64,000 nucleotides of DNA from Rhizobium aethiopicum (GTDB taxonomy: Bacteria > Pseudomonadota > Alphaproteobacteria > Rhizobiales > Rhizobiaceae): NCBI RefSeq assembly GCF_014197535.1, contig NZ_JACIFV010000001.1, positions 124,001 to 188,000 on the forward strand. The letters are read 5' to 3'. Within the stretch, counting starts at the first letter, position 1. Each line of letters opens with the position of its first letter. Both the position numbers and the translations under genes were made by a program. The notes below the pieces were generated by a model. It searched no databases. It was given only the letters and a program-made list of their open reading frames with translations, and was not told the DNA's origin. Shown here one piece after another: positions 24,794-33,610 of the stretch.

Positions 24794-27195
24794 TGGACGA
24801 AATGCCCCGCTATACGAGCGTCAAGCTTTCGATATTCGACAGGGTCGAATGGGATGGCGGCGTCTTCCGCGTGAGGCCTTCGAAAGATGGACGAAGTTAC
24901 ATCTTCACGGAGGTCCACGGCGCCGGGCAGATCGAGAAGTTCTCATACGCGCAGATCGCACGGCTTGTCCGAAACCGTGCGATCGTCATCCGCAAGGGCT
25001 ACTATACCGAGGAGGAACTCGACAAGCGGAAGAAGAAGCTGCTCGATCCGGACATCATCCCCGAGCACGTCAGGTTTCGCGCGCGGATGATCACGAAGTT
25101 CCTTGAGGAGCAGAAGCAAGGTCTTCGGTCGAGGTCGGACGAGAGCATTCTCGAATTCTACGACGACTACATGGAGGAATTCGAAAAGCACCTTCCGAAG
25201 GCTCGTGGCGGAAATAAGAAGGTGGTGATCGAGACGCATCACCCCTGCACGCCGCGGCATTTCATGCGCCTCGTGAAAATATTTGAAGACGGATCGTACA
25301 GCTCATTCTCCTTGATGTACGGGGGCGATCCGAGCGAGAAGACGTCTCGGAAGAGCACGCTGTCCGCTCGCACGAATGCGTACATCGACGCGGAGGCCAG
25401 GAAGCTCGCGACCTCCAAACGTACCGAGATTGCCACCCGCTGGCAGTTGATGACCATAGAGAACAGTCACAGCGCCGATCCCGTCGTGCTTCCGGATATC
25501 CGCACATTCTATCGGCGGGTCGCCAAGATAAAAAAGATGTTGATCCACCTTGGTCAGCTAGGCGCGGAAGCGACCCGAAACGAGTTCGAACTTTCAAAGA
25601 CGGCCAATCGACAGTACCACCCTCTCGAACGGATCGAGATGGACGAAGACAAGCTCGACATCATTCTTCTATTGAAGAAAACTCGGCTTTGGAACGTGCT
25701 CCATCCCGACGTTCAAAAACGGCTGGAAGTGCAAAAGGACAGGTTCTGGGCGTCAGTCGCGATCGACGCTGGAACCCGTTCGATCCTCGCCCTACGTCTG
25801 CTCGATGGCGATCCGAACGGCCGGTCCGGCGTCGCGACCCTGCATATGGCGGTCATGCCGAAAGATCATATCGCGGAAGCGGCGGGCACCGAAAACAAGT
25901 GGATCCAGTTCGGCATACCCCAGGAGGTCGCAACCGATCACGGCGCCGCCTACCTCGACACGGAATTCCACGACACGGTCCTCGCACTTAGCGGAAGCCA
26001 TTTGATGCCACCGACCGGCAATCCGAAGCTCCGCGGTCGCATCGAGCGCTTCTTCAGGACCGGAAAGAAATGGCTGAGACTGTTCACAGGGCAGACGTTT
26101 TCCAATCCCCTCGTCCGCGCGAACTACGACTCCGTCGCTAACGCGTCCATGGAGTTCGAGGAATTTGCACGATGCCTCATCCGCCTGATCGTGGACGTCT
26201 ACCATATAACGCCGCACGACGGCCTGGGTGGCCAGAAGCCGATCGACGCCTGGGCGAAGATGACGAAAGCCCGGCCCGTTGACACGCTCACCGATCCTGA
26301 AAAGGAGGGCATGATCTTCGGCTTCCGCGCTGGAAAGCGAAAGATCTCCCGCTCGGGTGTCGTGTGTCTCGGCATCCCGTATTACGACGACACTATCCAG
26401 CACCTCTACAATGAGTTCAAGAACCAGGAGGTCGTCATCAGGGCCAATCCCTACAATCTGGGCCTTCTCGGGGTGCGGTCCGTACGCGATGACGCATTTC
26501 ACTTCGTCAAAGCTGCAGTCCCCGCTTTCGACGGCGTCTCGGCCATCGAATGGGCGGCGACCAAACGACTGTTGAACGAGTCGTACTCTCAATACGACAT
26601 CGAGGATGAAGCCATCATCGGCCGGGCGCTGACCCAGATCCAGGGAACCGCGAAGTTTTCCGAAGACAAGCTTAACGTGTCCGGCCACGTGGTGACCGAG
26701 GACGACTACGACTATTTCGAAAGAGAGTATTTCGCCGGTTACGTCGCGGGTCGCCGGAGCATGCCGGACTACGCGCCTGATCCGGAACGCCTCATTGTTG
26801 ACGAGCTGCCTAGCGAAACCCATGGGGCCGAGGACGGCGAGGACACGACAAGACCCGCGCTGCCCGACGTAACCGAAGCCGAAGCGGGCGACGACGATGA
26901 CGTCTCCACCTCGCTCGGCCCATCAGAAGGGACCTTCGATCCCGGTGTGTTCGCTAGACGGCGCGCGGAAGACGGCGTGGCGGCTCCGCTTTCTATACCA
27001 CCGCCGAAGCCGAGCCCGAAGCCACGCGAGGAAAAGGACAAACCCGTGCGGGAGGTGACCATTTCCGAACTTTTGCGCGGAACCACTGATCTGCTGCCGA
27101 AGAGTTCCGAAGACAAGCAGCGCACCGCCGGCAGGGTGCGGACATTCAAATCCGACTGGGAAGACGAGGAAGATGATGACCCGATCCAGGATTAG
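24793..27195 (+). CDS. tnsB: TnsB/TniA-like DDE transposase
   Basis: An 800-residue Mu-type (rve) recombinase that cuts and joins 3' ends. The N-terminal ~280 residues include a helix-turn-helix (VVLPDIRTFYRRVAKI). The catalytic core shows IEMDEDKLD (first Asp), ATDHGAAYLD (second Asp) and NPKLRGRIERFF (Glu). A beta-barrel Mu C-terminal domain follows. The last ~120 residues are acidic and disordered and end in a basic piece, comparable to the TnsC-binding tail of TnsB. The ATG at 24793 overlaps the TnsA stop. Confidence 0.92.
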   Translation: MDEMPRYTSVKLSIFDRVEWDGGVFRVRPSKDGRSYIFTEVHGAGQIEKFSYAQIARLVRNRAIVIRKGYYTEEELDKRKKKLLDPDIIPEHVRFRARMITKFLEEQKQGLRSRSDESILEFYDDYMEEFEKHLPKARGGNKKVVIETHHPCTPRHFMRLVKIFEDGSYSSFSLMYGGDPSEKTSRKSTLSARTNAYIDAEARKLATSKRTEIATRWQLMTIENSHSADPVVLPDIRTFYRRVAKIKKMLIHLGQLGAEATRNEFELSKTANRQYHPLERIEMDEDKLDIILLLKKTRLWNVLHPDVQKRLEVQKDRFWASVAIDAGTRSILALRLLDGDPNGRSGVATLHMAVMPKDHIAEAAGTENKWIQFGIPQEVATDHGAAYLDTEFHDTVLALSGSHLMPPTGNPKLRGRIERFFRTGKKWLRLFTGQTFSNPLVRANYDSVANASMEFEEFARCLIRLIVDVYHITPHDGLGGQKPIDAWAKMTKARPVDTLTDPEKEGMIFGFRAGKRKISRSGVVCLGIPYYDDTIQHLYNEFKNQEVVIRANPYNLGLLGVRSVRDDAFHFVKAAVPAFDGVSAIEWAATKRLLNESYSQYDIEDEAIIGRALTQIQGTAKFSEDKLNVSGHVVTEDDYDYFEREYFAGYVAGRRSMPDYAPDPERLIVDELPSETHGAEDGEDTTRPALPDVTEAEAGDDDDVSTSLGPSEGTFDPGVFARRRAEDGVAAPLSIPPPKPSPKPREEKDKPVREVTISELLRGTTDLLPKSSEDKQRTAGRVRTFKSDWEDEEDDDPIQD

Positions 27196-28240
27196 TGAGA
27201 AACCGGAACACTCGATGGTCAACGATGAAATCGCCAAGCTTATAGCGGCCTCGGCCGACTTGGCGCTGGACGAAACGGACCGTCGCATCAAAACGATCAT
27301 GAAAAACGTCAAGCTCGCCTATTTTTCCACGCCGAACGACAAGCTGATCGACATTCCGATAAAACGGATGAAACGAGCAATCGCCGCCCATGATCCCGAC
27401 ACGTTCGCGGTATCGATCCATGGGGAGACGGGCGCCGGAAAGTCGACCCTCTTCGAGCAGCGGCTGAAGGACGAACCTTCGTTCCGACCAGTTCCCGACG
27501 GGTACGGCAACGATCTCTATCCGGTCCTCTACATCAAGGCTCCTTCGAAGGCGACTATGGTCGACCTGGGCGAAGAGCTGCTCGACGCCATGGGGTATCC
27601 GACCAAGAAGAGAAAGCACGAGTCGGATCTGATCCGCGACGTCCGCAACGCGCTTCGTAGGCGTGGAACTAGAGTTGTCCTGATCGACGAGTTCCAGCAC
27701 GTGCTTGACGCCCCCAAGGTGAAGGGGCCGAGCCATGTCGCGGACTCCATCAAGAACCTTCTCCAGAACCCGAAATGGCCTATCTTCATCGTCCTGATGG
27801 GCCTGCCGGAAATCAAGGAAGTCGCCCTTCGTGATCCGAAGGATCAGTTCCTGCGCCGCGTCGACGATTTCGCCCTCCAGACACTGTCGTTGAAGGCCGA
27901 CGCAAAATTCATCGCGAACGTCATAAAGGAACTGGTGGTGAACCGAGCGGGCCTTCGGATGCCGTCCGCGGTAGTGCCGGATTTCATCGAGCGACTGATG
28001 TATGGCGCTCACTTTCGCTACGGCATGGTCATGAAGATCATCTACCACGCCATCGAGGACGCATTGGAAAACGATCTGGGCGAAGTCACGATGTTGTGCT
28101 GGGAGGAAGGCTACCGACGGCTGGTCAATGGTGACGCAGTCCCCGAAACCAACGTCTTCGCCGCCGACAACTGGCGTTCGATCCTTCGTCCGGTCAATCG
28201 AAGAGGCGAGTTCGGCCCGCCATCGGTTCGGGCAGCTTGA
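27173..28240 (+). CDS. tnsC: TnsC/TniB-like AAA+ transposition regulator
   Basis: A 355-residue ATPase that links target choice to the transposase. Walker A GETGAGKST (about residue 85), Walker B VVLIDEFQHVLD with the TniB-typical FQH. The start overlaps the tnsB end by 23 bases, behind GAGGAAG. An alternative ATG lies three bases on. Normal length for TniB/TnsC-type proteins of this branch. Confidence 0.9.
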   Translation: MMTRSRISEKPEHSMVNDEIAKLIAASADLALDETDRRIKTIMKNVKLAYFSTPNDKLIDIPIKRMKRAIAAHDPDTFAVSIHGETGAGKSTLFEQRLKDEPSFRPVPDGYGNDLYPVLYIKAPSKATMVDLGEELLDAMGYPTKKRKHESDLIRDVRNALRRRGTRVVLIDEFQHVLDAPKVKGPSHVADSIKNLLQNPKWPIFIVLMGLPEIKEVALRDPKDQFLRRVDDFALQTLSLKADAKFIANVIKELVVNRAGLRMPSAVVPDFIERLMYGAHFRYGMVMKIIYHAIEDALENDLGEVTMLCWEEGYRRLVNGDAVPETNVFAADNWRSILRPVNRRGEFGPPSVRAA

Positions 28241-28253
28241 CGGGACCAAGAAA

Positions 28254-30077
28254 ATGCTACGTGTCCCGCTCTTCGATGACGAAATGCTTACAAGCTACTG
28301 CGCCCGCCTGGCTGCGGCCAACCTGACGACGGCGACCGATCTGTCCCTGGACATGGGCGTCACGTTCCAGAACGTCATAGACGGCGCCGAAAGGGCGATA
28401 GACGCGCTGGCGGAATATAGCCGTGTTCCGGTTGCTCGGCTGCGGTCAGCAGCGGTCGTCACGTCGGGAAGGATTCTCAATCTGCAGGGAGAGCCACTGA
28501 CGTGGCAAAACTATTCGCGAACGCGACTGCGGTTCTGCCCAGGTTGCTTTCGGGACGACGACCGTTCGAAAGACCGTATGCCCGGAACGCGTCGCTACAT
28601 ACGGCGGAGCTGGGCGCTACGTTTCCTTCGCACGTGTGCTCGGCATCAGTTGAAGATGGTCGACCTAGGCGCCTCGCCGCTCCACCCACCCCGCAATCAG
28701 GATTTCATCGAGAATCTGGAAGAGCTTTACGACCAGGTCGAGGAGGCGATCGTCTCGCCCACCGCACGGCAGCCATCGGATTTCGAAAAATTCCTGCTTC
28801 GCCGATTGGACGGAATTCGTTGCGACGGCGAGTTGCTTGATGAGCTTCCCCTCGAACTGGCGGCTCTCGTATGCACGCTGATTGGCGTGGCCGCCCTCCA
28901 TGGACCGAAAGCCCGTGAAGAAGCGCACGACGACGATCAGCTATGGGAAGCATCCCAGACAGGTTTCGAATATCTTGCTGGTGGGGTCGCCGGAATGCAC
29001 TCGTTTCAAGATCTAATGCACCGCTCGATCTCTGCGGTCCGCTGCGACATCGGCGGGCAGAAAATCTATGGAAACTTCTATGTAAGGCTCAAGGACCGGA
29101 AAGATCCGGCTCTCGATCGGCTGAAATGCGAAATCCATACCTATGCTGTCGAAGTGCTGCCGCTGAGCGGGGATTCCGAGGTGTTCGGAAGACCTGAGGT
29201 CACCAGATACGTATCAGAAAAGCAGCTTCGAAAGGAATTCGGACACCGGCCCGGCCATATGCGCAAAATGGCGGTGGCGATGGGATTCCTCAGTTCCTCG
29301 GAAATTGACGCAGGTGCGATGCCGCGAGACGTCGCCGTAAGAATTTCGGAGCTTATCTCCGATGCGGTCCTGCCGAGAGAGGCCGCAGAGATGCTTTCGG
29401 TGCGCACTGTCAATTTTAATGACCTGCGTCGAGCCGGCATCTTTTCGCCCGTCCTTTCATCTGGAAATGGCGTCGACGCCCACGAGCGCTTTTCCCGAAC
29501 AGCGATCACCGAGTTCCTCTCGGGGCTCCGCTCTATCGCCGTGTATCCGTCCGACGGGCTGATGCGCCCGATATTGAGGGCGTGCAAGATGACAGCGATC
29601 AGGCTCGGCGACATGGTCGCCCTCATCCTCCAGGGGCGGCTCTCCAAAGTCGGATGGGACGCTGATAAGGAAGGGCTTTCGGCGATACTGATCGATCCGC
29701 GCGAGGCAAGCGCCGCCCTCGCTCCCGCTGGTCCCAAAAAGCTTACGATCACCAAAATGAAGGAGCGCCTAAAGACTTCCAACGAGACGGCGTATGCACT
29801 CGTCAGGGGCGGCTATCTGAATTCGTCAATGGAACGTAGTCATGCGCACAACCATCCGCTTCGATTAATCAGCCAAGAGGACGCGGATGCATTCGAGAAG
29901 AAATACGTGTCGTTCCTAACTGCCGAAAAGGACCTTGGAATTAGCCGGTCTACCTTGCGGAAGGCGATCAAGAACGCCGACCTGCAGACCGCCTTTCCAT
30001 TGGACGAGGTAAGAGTTTCGTTCTACGTCCGAGCCGAACTTGAGGCCGCGATCCGGGTGATCGCGGGCGCGGATTAG
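28254..30077 (+). CDS. tniQ: Long TniQ/TnsD-like target-selection protein
   Basis: 607 residues. The N-terminal TniQ domain (PLFDDEMLTSYCARLAAAN) is followed by a zinc-ribbon pattern FCPGC...CARH. The C-terminal half holds several helix-turn-helix-like segments (AAEMLSVRTVNFNDLRRAG, LKTSNETAYALVRGGYL, LGISRSTLRKAIKNADL), as in TnsD proteins that read a fixed chromosomal site. Its size favours TnsD-type site targeting over the short TniQ of Tn5053 or CRISPR-guided elements. The ATG at 28254 follows GGGACCAAGA; the longer frame starts inside tnsC. Confidence 0.87.
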   Translation: MLRVPLFDDEMLTSYCARLAAANLTTATDLSLDMGVTFQNVIDGAERAIDALAEYSRVPVARLRSAAVVTSGRILNLQGEPLTWQNYSRTRLRFCPGCFRDDDRSKDRMPGTRRYIRRSWALRFLRTCARHQLKMVDLGASPLHPPRNQDFIENLEELYDQVEEAIVSPTARQPSDFEKFLLRRLDGIRCDGELLDELPLELAALVCTLIGVAALHGPKAREEAHDDDQLWEASQTGFEYLAGGVAGMHSFQDLMHRSISAVRCDIGGQKIYGNFYVRLKDRKDPALDRLKCEIHTYAVEVLPLSGDSEVFGRPEVTRYVSEKQLRKEFGHRPGHMRKMAVAMGFLSSSEIDAGAMPRDVAVRISELISDAVLPREAAEMLSVRTVNFNDLRRAGIFSPVLSSGNGVDAHERFSRTAITEFLSGLRSIAVYPSDGLMRPILRACKMTAIRLGDMVALILQGRLSKVGWDADKEGLSAILIDPREASAALAPAGPKKLTITKMKERLKTSNETAYALVRGGYLNSSMERSHAHNHPLRLISQEDADAFEKKYVSFLTAEKDLGISRSTLRKAIKNADLQTAFPLDEVRVSFYVRAELEAAIRVIAGAD

Positions 30078-30199
30078 GAGTTGGGCTGCGCTGAGTCGAC
30101 TCTCTTGTTGCGTGATCCAATTAAGTAGCGCTGAGGGCCGTCAGCTCTACGACGGCTAAGTGGCCGAACAAGACGATCGACCCCGACGATCGCCCATCG

Positions 30200-31699
30200 C
30201 TATCGATGAGTTCTGTTCGGCCGGCAGTGCCGGCCGAGTCCAGTTCCCCAGGAAACAGGAAGCGTTGCAACGGCGATTGAAGAACAGATGGCAAGTGAGA
30301 CACCGCTGTAGACGTTCTCCAGCGCCGAGTTGATCGCGGGTTCAGCTTGCGATGAGCGAGCAGCTACCTGGCCTGAGATCAGCATTGCGCCCATCACGAT
30401 AAGACTTACCGAAAGAACGAAGGCGAGAATCACGCCCGCGATGGCTGCGAGGTAGTACATCTGTTCGCTGTCTTTGGCAGGGTCCATCACCATCTCTTTA
30501 TATTCGCCGTTGGATAGAAACCTGTAGAGCTTTTCCCGCCACTGAGACCGCAGACCGCTCTGGATCTGAATAAACCGATGGCCAGAGTACGCCACAAGGC
30601 AGACGTAGCCGAACAAGACAATCCCGATCGAGATGATTGCGTAATCGACACCCAATGTCGCATCTTTGAGAGACAACCTGGCAATGACGACGGCGGCACC
30701 GCCGAAAAGTGCGCTCGCGACCGCACCGGCGAGCTGGCGAGTGACATCGTTCAGTTTCGACGCCTCGTCGGCGACGTTCTTCCGAAGATCGGACAGCGTC
30801 TTCATCGAGTCCGAGCTGATCTTCGAAAGGCCCAACTGGTGTGCAATCTTCGCGCTCTCGAGCACGGCGGCACCACTGTCCTTGTAGAGATCCGCGAGAC
30901 ATTGACCGTTGGCCGGCCATCTGGCGAGCTCGGCGACTGCCAATCCATGCCGCGTCTCCGCTTCTGCGGAGAATTCAAACACCCAGCGCGCCAGATTTGT
31001 CAGGTGGCAGAACCCGTCCTCGCCAAGTTCGTTGGCGAAGTCGGCCGGAACCAGATACCGGCACGCCGGCGGTCCGCGGAACATCACCTCGCTGCCATCG
31101 ATTTCCGAACATAGCGAACGCGCCATGGCGCGTGACGCCTCCCCAGCCCAGACCGAAGCTGGACCTGGACCATCGATCGCCGGCACGTGTGAACCTTCGA
31201 GCAGCACGAACCTCGACACGTTTTCAGGCACCAGGCGTTCACCCACTTCCCTGACGAGCCGCCGAGGATTGGTGTCGAGTGCCGGCCGGCTTACCTCAAC
31301 GACAGCTTCTCCCCATGGAACGAAGGTTGTGGCATAGGTCGCGAATCCTTCATCGAGCGCGCCGAGCTCGACGACTGGGTCGGCTTCCTGATTCCCCAGC
31401 CATGTCCGCAGGCCCTCGTTCGTCAGGATGCGCATGGACGACTGACCGTCGGGCTTCTTGCAGGTGAATTTGAACGGAGGCAGTCCGTTTTCGATCTTGC
31501 TAACTGGAACAGGTGCCTGCGAGGCATCCTCCACCTCGATCGGCCAATCCAGCGAGCGGAGTCCTTCGAGAACGGCCTTCGCATCCTCCTCGCGGACCCC
31601 TCTGACCGTTAAATATGCATGGCTTTCGCTGATGGAAATTCTGTAGCTGTCGTCCCACTCATTTAAGAGCTTTGCGAGATTTTTCGGGGAGAGGCTCAT
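30200..31699 (-). CDS. Membrane protein of a two-gene cargo module
   Basis: 499 residues, unrecognised family. Residues 1-~290 are soluble, ~290-320 probably coiled, then membrane helices at about 322-342, 352-373 and 415-443, and a probable fourth at 463-485; the N-terminal part is likely cytoplasmic. It is downstream of and overlaps the NA37-like gene by 41 bases, so the two are coupled. It converges on tniQ. A membrane effector paired with a soluble NA37-like protein is an arrangement seen in phage-defence modules; that role is inference. Confidence 0.6.
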   Translation of the reverse strand: MSLSPKNLAKLLNEWDDSYRISISESHAYLTVRGVREEDAKAVLEGLRSLDWPIEVEDASQAPVPVSKIENGLPPFKFTCKKPDGQSSMRILTNEGLRTWLGNQEADPVVELGALDEGFATYATTFVPWGEAVVEVSRPALDTNPRRLVREVGERLVPENVSRFVLLEGSHVPAIDGPGPASVWAGEASRAMARSLCSEIDGSEVMFRGPPACRYLVPADFANELGEDGFCHLTNLARWVFEFSAEAETRHGLAVAELARWPANGQCLADLYKDSGAAVLESAKIAHQLGLSKISSDSMKTLSDLRKNVADEASKLNDVTRQLAGAVASALFGGAAVVIARLSLKDATLGVDYAIISIGIVLFGYVCLVAYSGHRFIQIQSGLRSQWREKLYRFLSNGEYKEMVMDPAKDSEQMYYLAAIAGVILAFVLSVSLIVMGAMLISGQVAARSSQAEPAINSALENVYSGVSLAICSSIAVATLPVSWGTGLGRHCRPNRTHR

Positions 31700-32726
31700 C
31701 TTCGATCAACTTCTTCTTGGTGGTCACAACGATCTTAGTCGCGCCGGCTTCCTTGTCGACAGAGCGATCAACGGTGACGCCTTCCTGATCGTGCGGATAG
31801 ATGACGATGACGTCTTCCGCAGTGCGGAGACGCACCCGTACCGACTTCGTCAGCTTCTCCGGGTCCGGTTTGAAAGTGACCCCGCTCAGGTTCTTCGACT
31901 TGAGAGATTTGGACAGCGATAGATCGATGTTCGCGAGCTGGTCCTCAGGGAGTTCCCCCGCCGCCACGATTATCGACTCCCGAACCGCATTGTTGTCAAC
32001 TTCAGCCCGAGCGGCCAGGTTTCTTCGAACCTCCCGCAAGGCACCCGGCACGTCCTCTTGAGGAAGCGACGCCTTATTGGCCATAAGTGTTTCGCGCAGG
32101 ACAGCAATGAGGTCATCGCTAAGTTCGGTGTCCGAACGGTTGCGTTTGACCGACAGGAATTTCTTGAAATACCCCGTCAGATCAGGCGCCCGCTCCATCC
32201 GGTCGAACGCCGACACCAACTCCTGAGCGGTGCCGTTTTCGACCCGAACCAACGCAGATTTTTGGATCGCCCGTTGTTCGGTGACAAAGGCTTGGACGAT
32301 CTGCCGAAGTTTCGTCTTCCCGTTCGCGGAATCAAGTTCGACCGCCTCGCGATAGTCGTACTTGATAAGGCTGTAGAATCTCACATCGGGATTGCCGGCC
32401 GTTAGTTGAAAGACAAAGAAGGCGCCTGGGCTGGCCGATCCCTTGTGCTCGTCCATGAACAAGCGGGAAATTTCCTGCGCGCCCATTTGGAAGGTGACGC
32501 GTTTCATCGCGATATCTTCCAGTCGAGCTCTGACGACGGACCCGAGGGTGAACGCGTGCACGGCGCTGACGGCGACATCGATGATACGAGCCTCGAAGAA
32601 CCCCACATGGTCGCCTTCGACAGGTAGTTCGTCTTTCGGCTGAAACGCCTTTTGCGGATCAACCACGTGGACGATCATTTTTTCGATCTTTAGTTTTTGT
32701 TGCTCTGCATCGGTTAAAAAGCTCAT
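31659..32726 (-). CDS. NA37-like (nucleoid-associated YejK/NdpA-type) protein
   Basis: 355 residues. The middle resembles the NA37 family: SPGAFFVFQLTAG, then FYSLIKYDYREAVELD, then TEQRAIQKSALVRVE and YFKKFLSVKRNR, in family order. NA37 proteins associate with the nucleoid, and relatives occur in defence loci. A charged C-terminal tail follows. The ATG follows GGGGAG. It is the first gene of the leftward cargo operon. Family assignment is from pattern memory, moderate. Confidence 0.6.
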   Translation of the reverse strand: MSFLTDAEQQKLKIEKMIVHVVDPQKAFQPKDELPVEGDHVGFFEARIIDVAVSAVHAFTLGSVVRARLEDIAMKRVTFQMGAQEISRLFMDEHKGSASPGAFFVFQLTAGNPDVRFYSLIKYDYREAVELDSANGKTKLRQIVQAFVTEQRAIQKSALVRVENGTAQELVSAFDRMERAPDLTGYFKKFLSVKRNRSDTELSDDLIAVLRETLMANKASLPQEDVPGALREVRRNLAARAEVDNNAVRESIIVAAGELPEDQLANIDLSLSKSLKSKNLSGVTFKPDPEKLTKSVRVRLRTAEDVIVIYPHDQEGVTVDRSVDKEAGATKIVVTTKKKLIEDEPLPEKSRKALK

Positions 32727-33070
32727 TCTCGCTCCCCAGTTTTTTGCGCTTCGAAGCGGCGCGGCTAAACAATCGCTTTGATGTCAAACGCGAGCGGCGG
32801 TTGTCAACTGTAGGTTTATGGCACCAGGGCATCCGTGCTTCGATGCTTTGATGCGGCGGGACGGCCAAGCCGTACCATTTAAATCTGGTCGACTTGGCGG
32901 TGGTCTGGGTTACTAGGAGCTGGGATTGGTGACGCTCAGCGATACAGATTATCGCCCTGTACGCTCTGATGGTCGACGTCAATCTGCTGATGCGACTGAG
33001 TTCGAAGGATTCCAGGTCGTGGTGGCGAGTTCCCCTTAAAGTATTCGGCCGCGATGCGTAGAGAACGTGT

Positions 33071-33206
33071 GCAATTGAACTTGAGACACGGAACGCAAAT
33101 TTTGCGACGAACTTGGTGTCACAGATGGCGCTGATTTTAAACGATAAATGTGGTTAACGTGCGACATAGTTGGTGTCATGGCATATCAGTGTCTTCTGTG
33201 AATACA
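33071..33206. repeat. Candidate transposase-binding repeats and right terminus
   Basis: Two direct repeats, GCGACGAACTTGGTGTCA (33104-33121) and GCGACATAGTTGGTGTCA (33161-33178), share 14 of 18 bases at a 57-base step. A weaker copy lies at 33071-33089. Beyond them, 33187-33206 read on the minus strand gives TGTATTCACAGAAGACACTG, close to the Tn402/Tn5053 terminal repeat (from memory). This is what one end of a Tn7/Tn5053-type element should look like. Confidence 0.6.
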
Positions 33207-33343
33207 GCGGTAGTTCTGCATAAAACTGACCTATTACAGGCAAAAGGCAGGGGTAAATCCGAAATAGCCGGGCGGTCGTCCGCCCAGCGCAATGAAGCGG
33301 CAAGGCACGCTTGCAGACATTCAGTAACCACCATCAGTCAAGG

Positions 33344-33370
33344 TTTTCCAGGCAATCACTGCCTGGAAAA
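33344..33370. repeat. Perfect inverted repeat (hairpin)
   Basis: Eleven-base arms TTTTCCAGGCA (33344-33354) and TGCCTGGAAAA (33360-33370) around a 5-base loop. No gene ends here; it may be a bidirectional terminator or an element end. Confidence 0.6.
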
Positions 33371-33447
33371 CTAAAATAGGGAACGAATCGGAAACCCTAA
33401 AGAGACTGATTAGAAAAGGAGTTGGCGCAGCCGCGCCTCGCGAAATA

Positions 33448-33479
33448 CAAAAGCCGAACCCTTTCGGATTCGGCTTTTG
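33448..33479. terminator. Likely bidirectional terminator
   Basis: An 11-base stem CAAAAGCCGAA / TTCGGCTTTTG with a 10-base loop and T/A runs at both sides. It lies 130 bases before the gene at 33611. Confidence 0.6.
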
Positions 33480-33610
33480 CGATCACGAATAAGCTGACGC
33501 CTTTCGTGAGGCGAAGTTACGTTCTCCGCCCTGTAGCAAGGTTATTATATGGAGAGTCGTGTACAAGAGTCGAGTTGGGTTTCGGCAGTTATCAACGAAA
33601 AGGATGAGCA

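Larger units (their letters stand above)
22431..33206. mobile_element. Tn7-like transposon (boundaries approximate)
   Basis: It holds, rightward, two small paralogous genes, a short frame, and TnsA-like, TnsB-like, TnsC-like and TniQ genes with overlapping or near-touching ends, followed by a leftward two-gene cargo. The right limit is set at 33206: reading inward on the minus strand, TGTATTCACAGAAGACACTG resembles the Tn402/Tn5053 terminal repeat as I remember it, with two 18-base repeats just inside. The left limit is a guess (TGT at 22431) and no matching target duplication was found. No Cas genes or CRISPR are present. Confidence 0.55.

Noticed and set aside
30200-32726. Calling the cargo pair Kiwa
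   Set aside because: The arrangement is similar, but neither protein shows a sequence pattern I can tie to KwaA or KwaB.
22431-33206. CRISPR-associated transposon
   Set aside because: No Cas genes, no spacer-repeat array anywhere in the window, and TniQ is long and TnsD-like.
33421-33540. A tRNA remnant as integration site
   Set aside because: The stem at 33448-33479 is a simple hairpin; no T-loop, anticodon arm or CCA end could be read. No tRNA or rRNA gene was recognised in the window.
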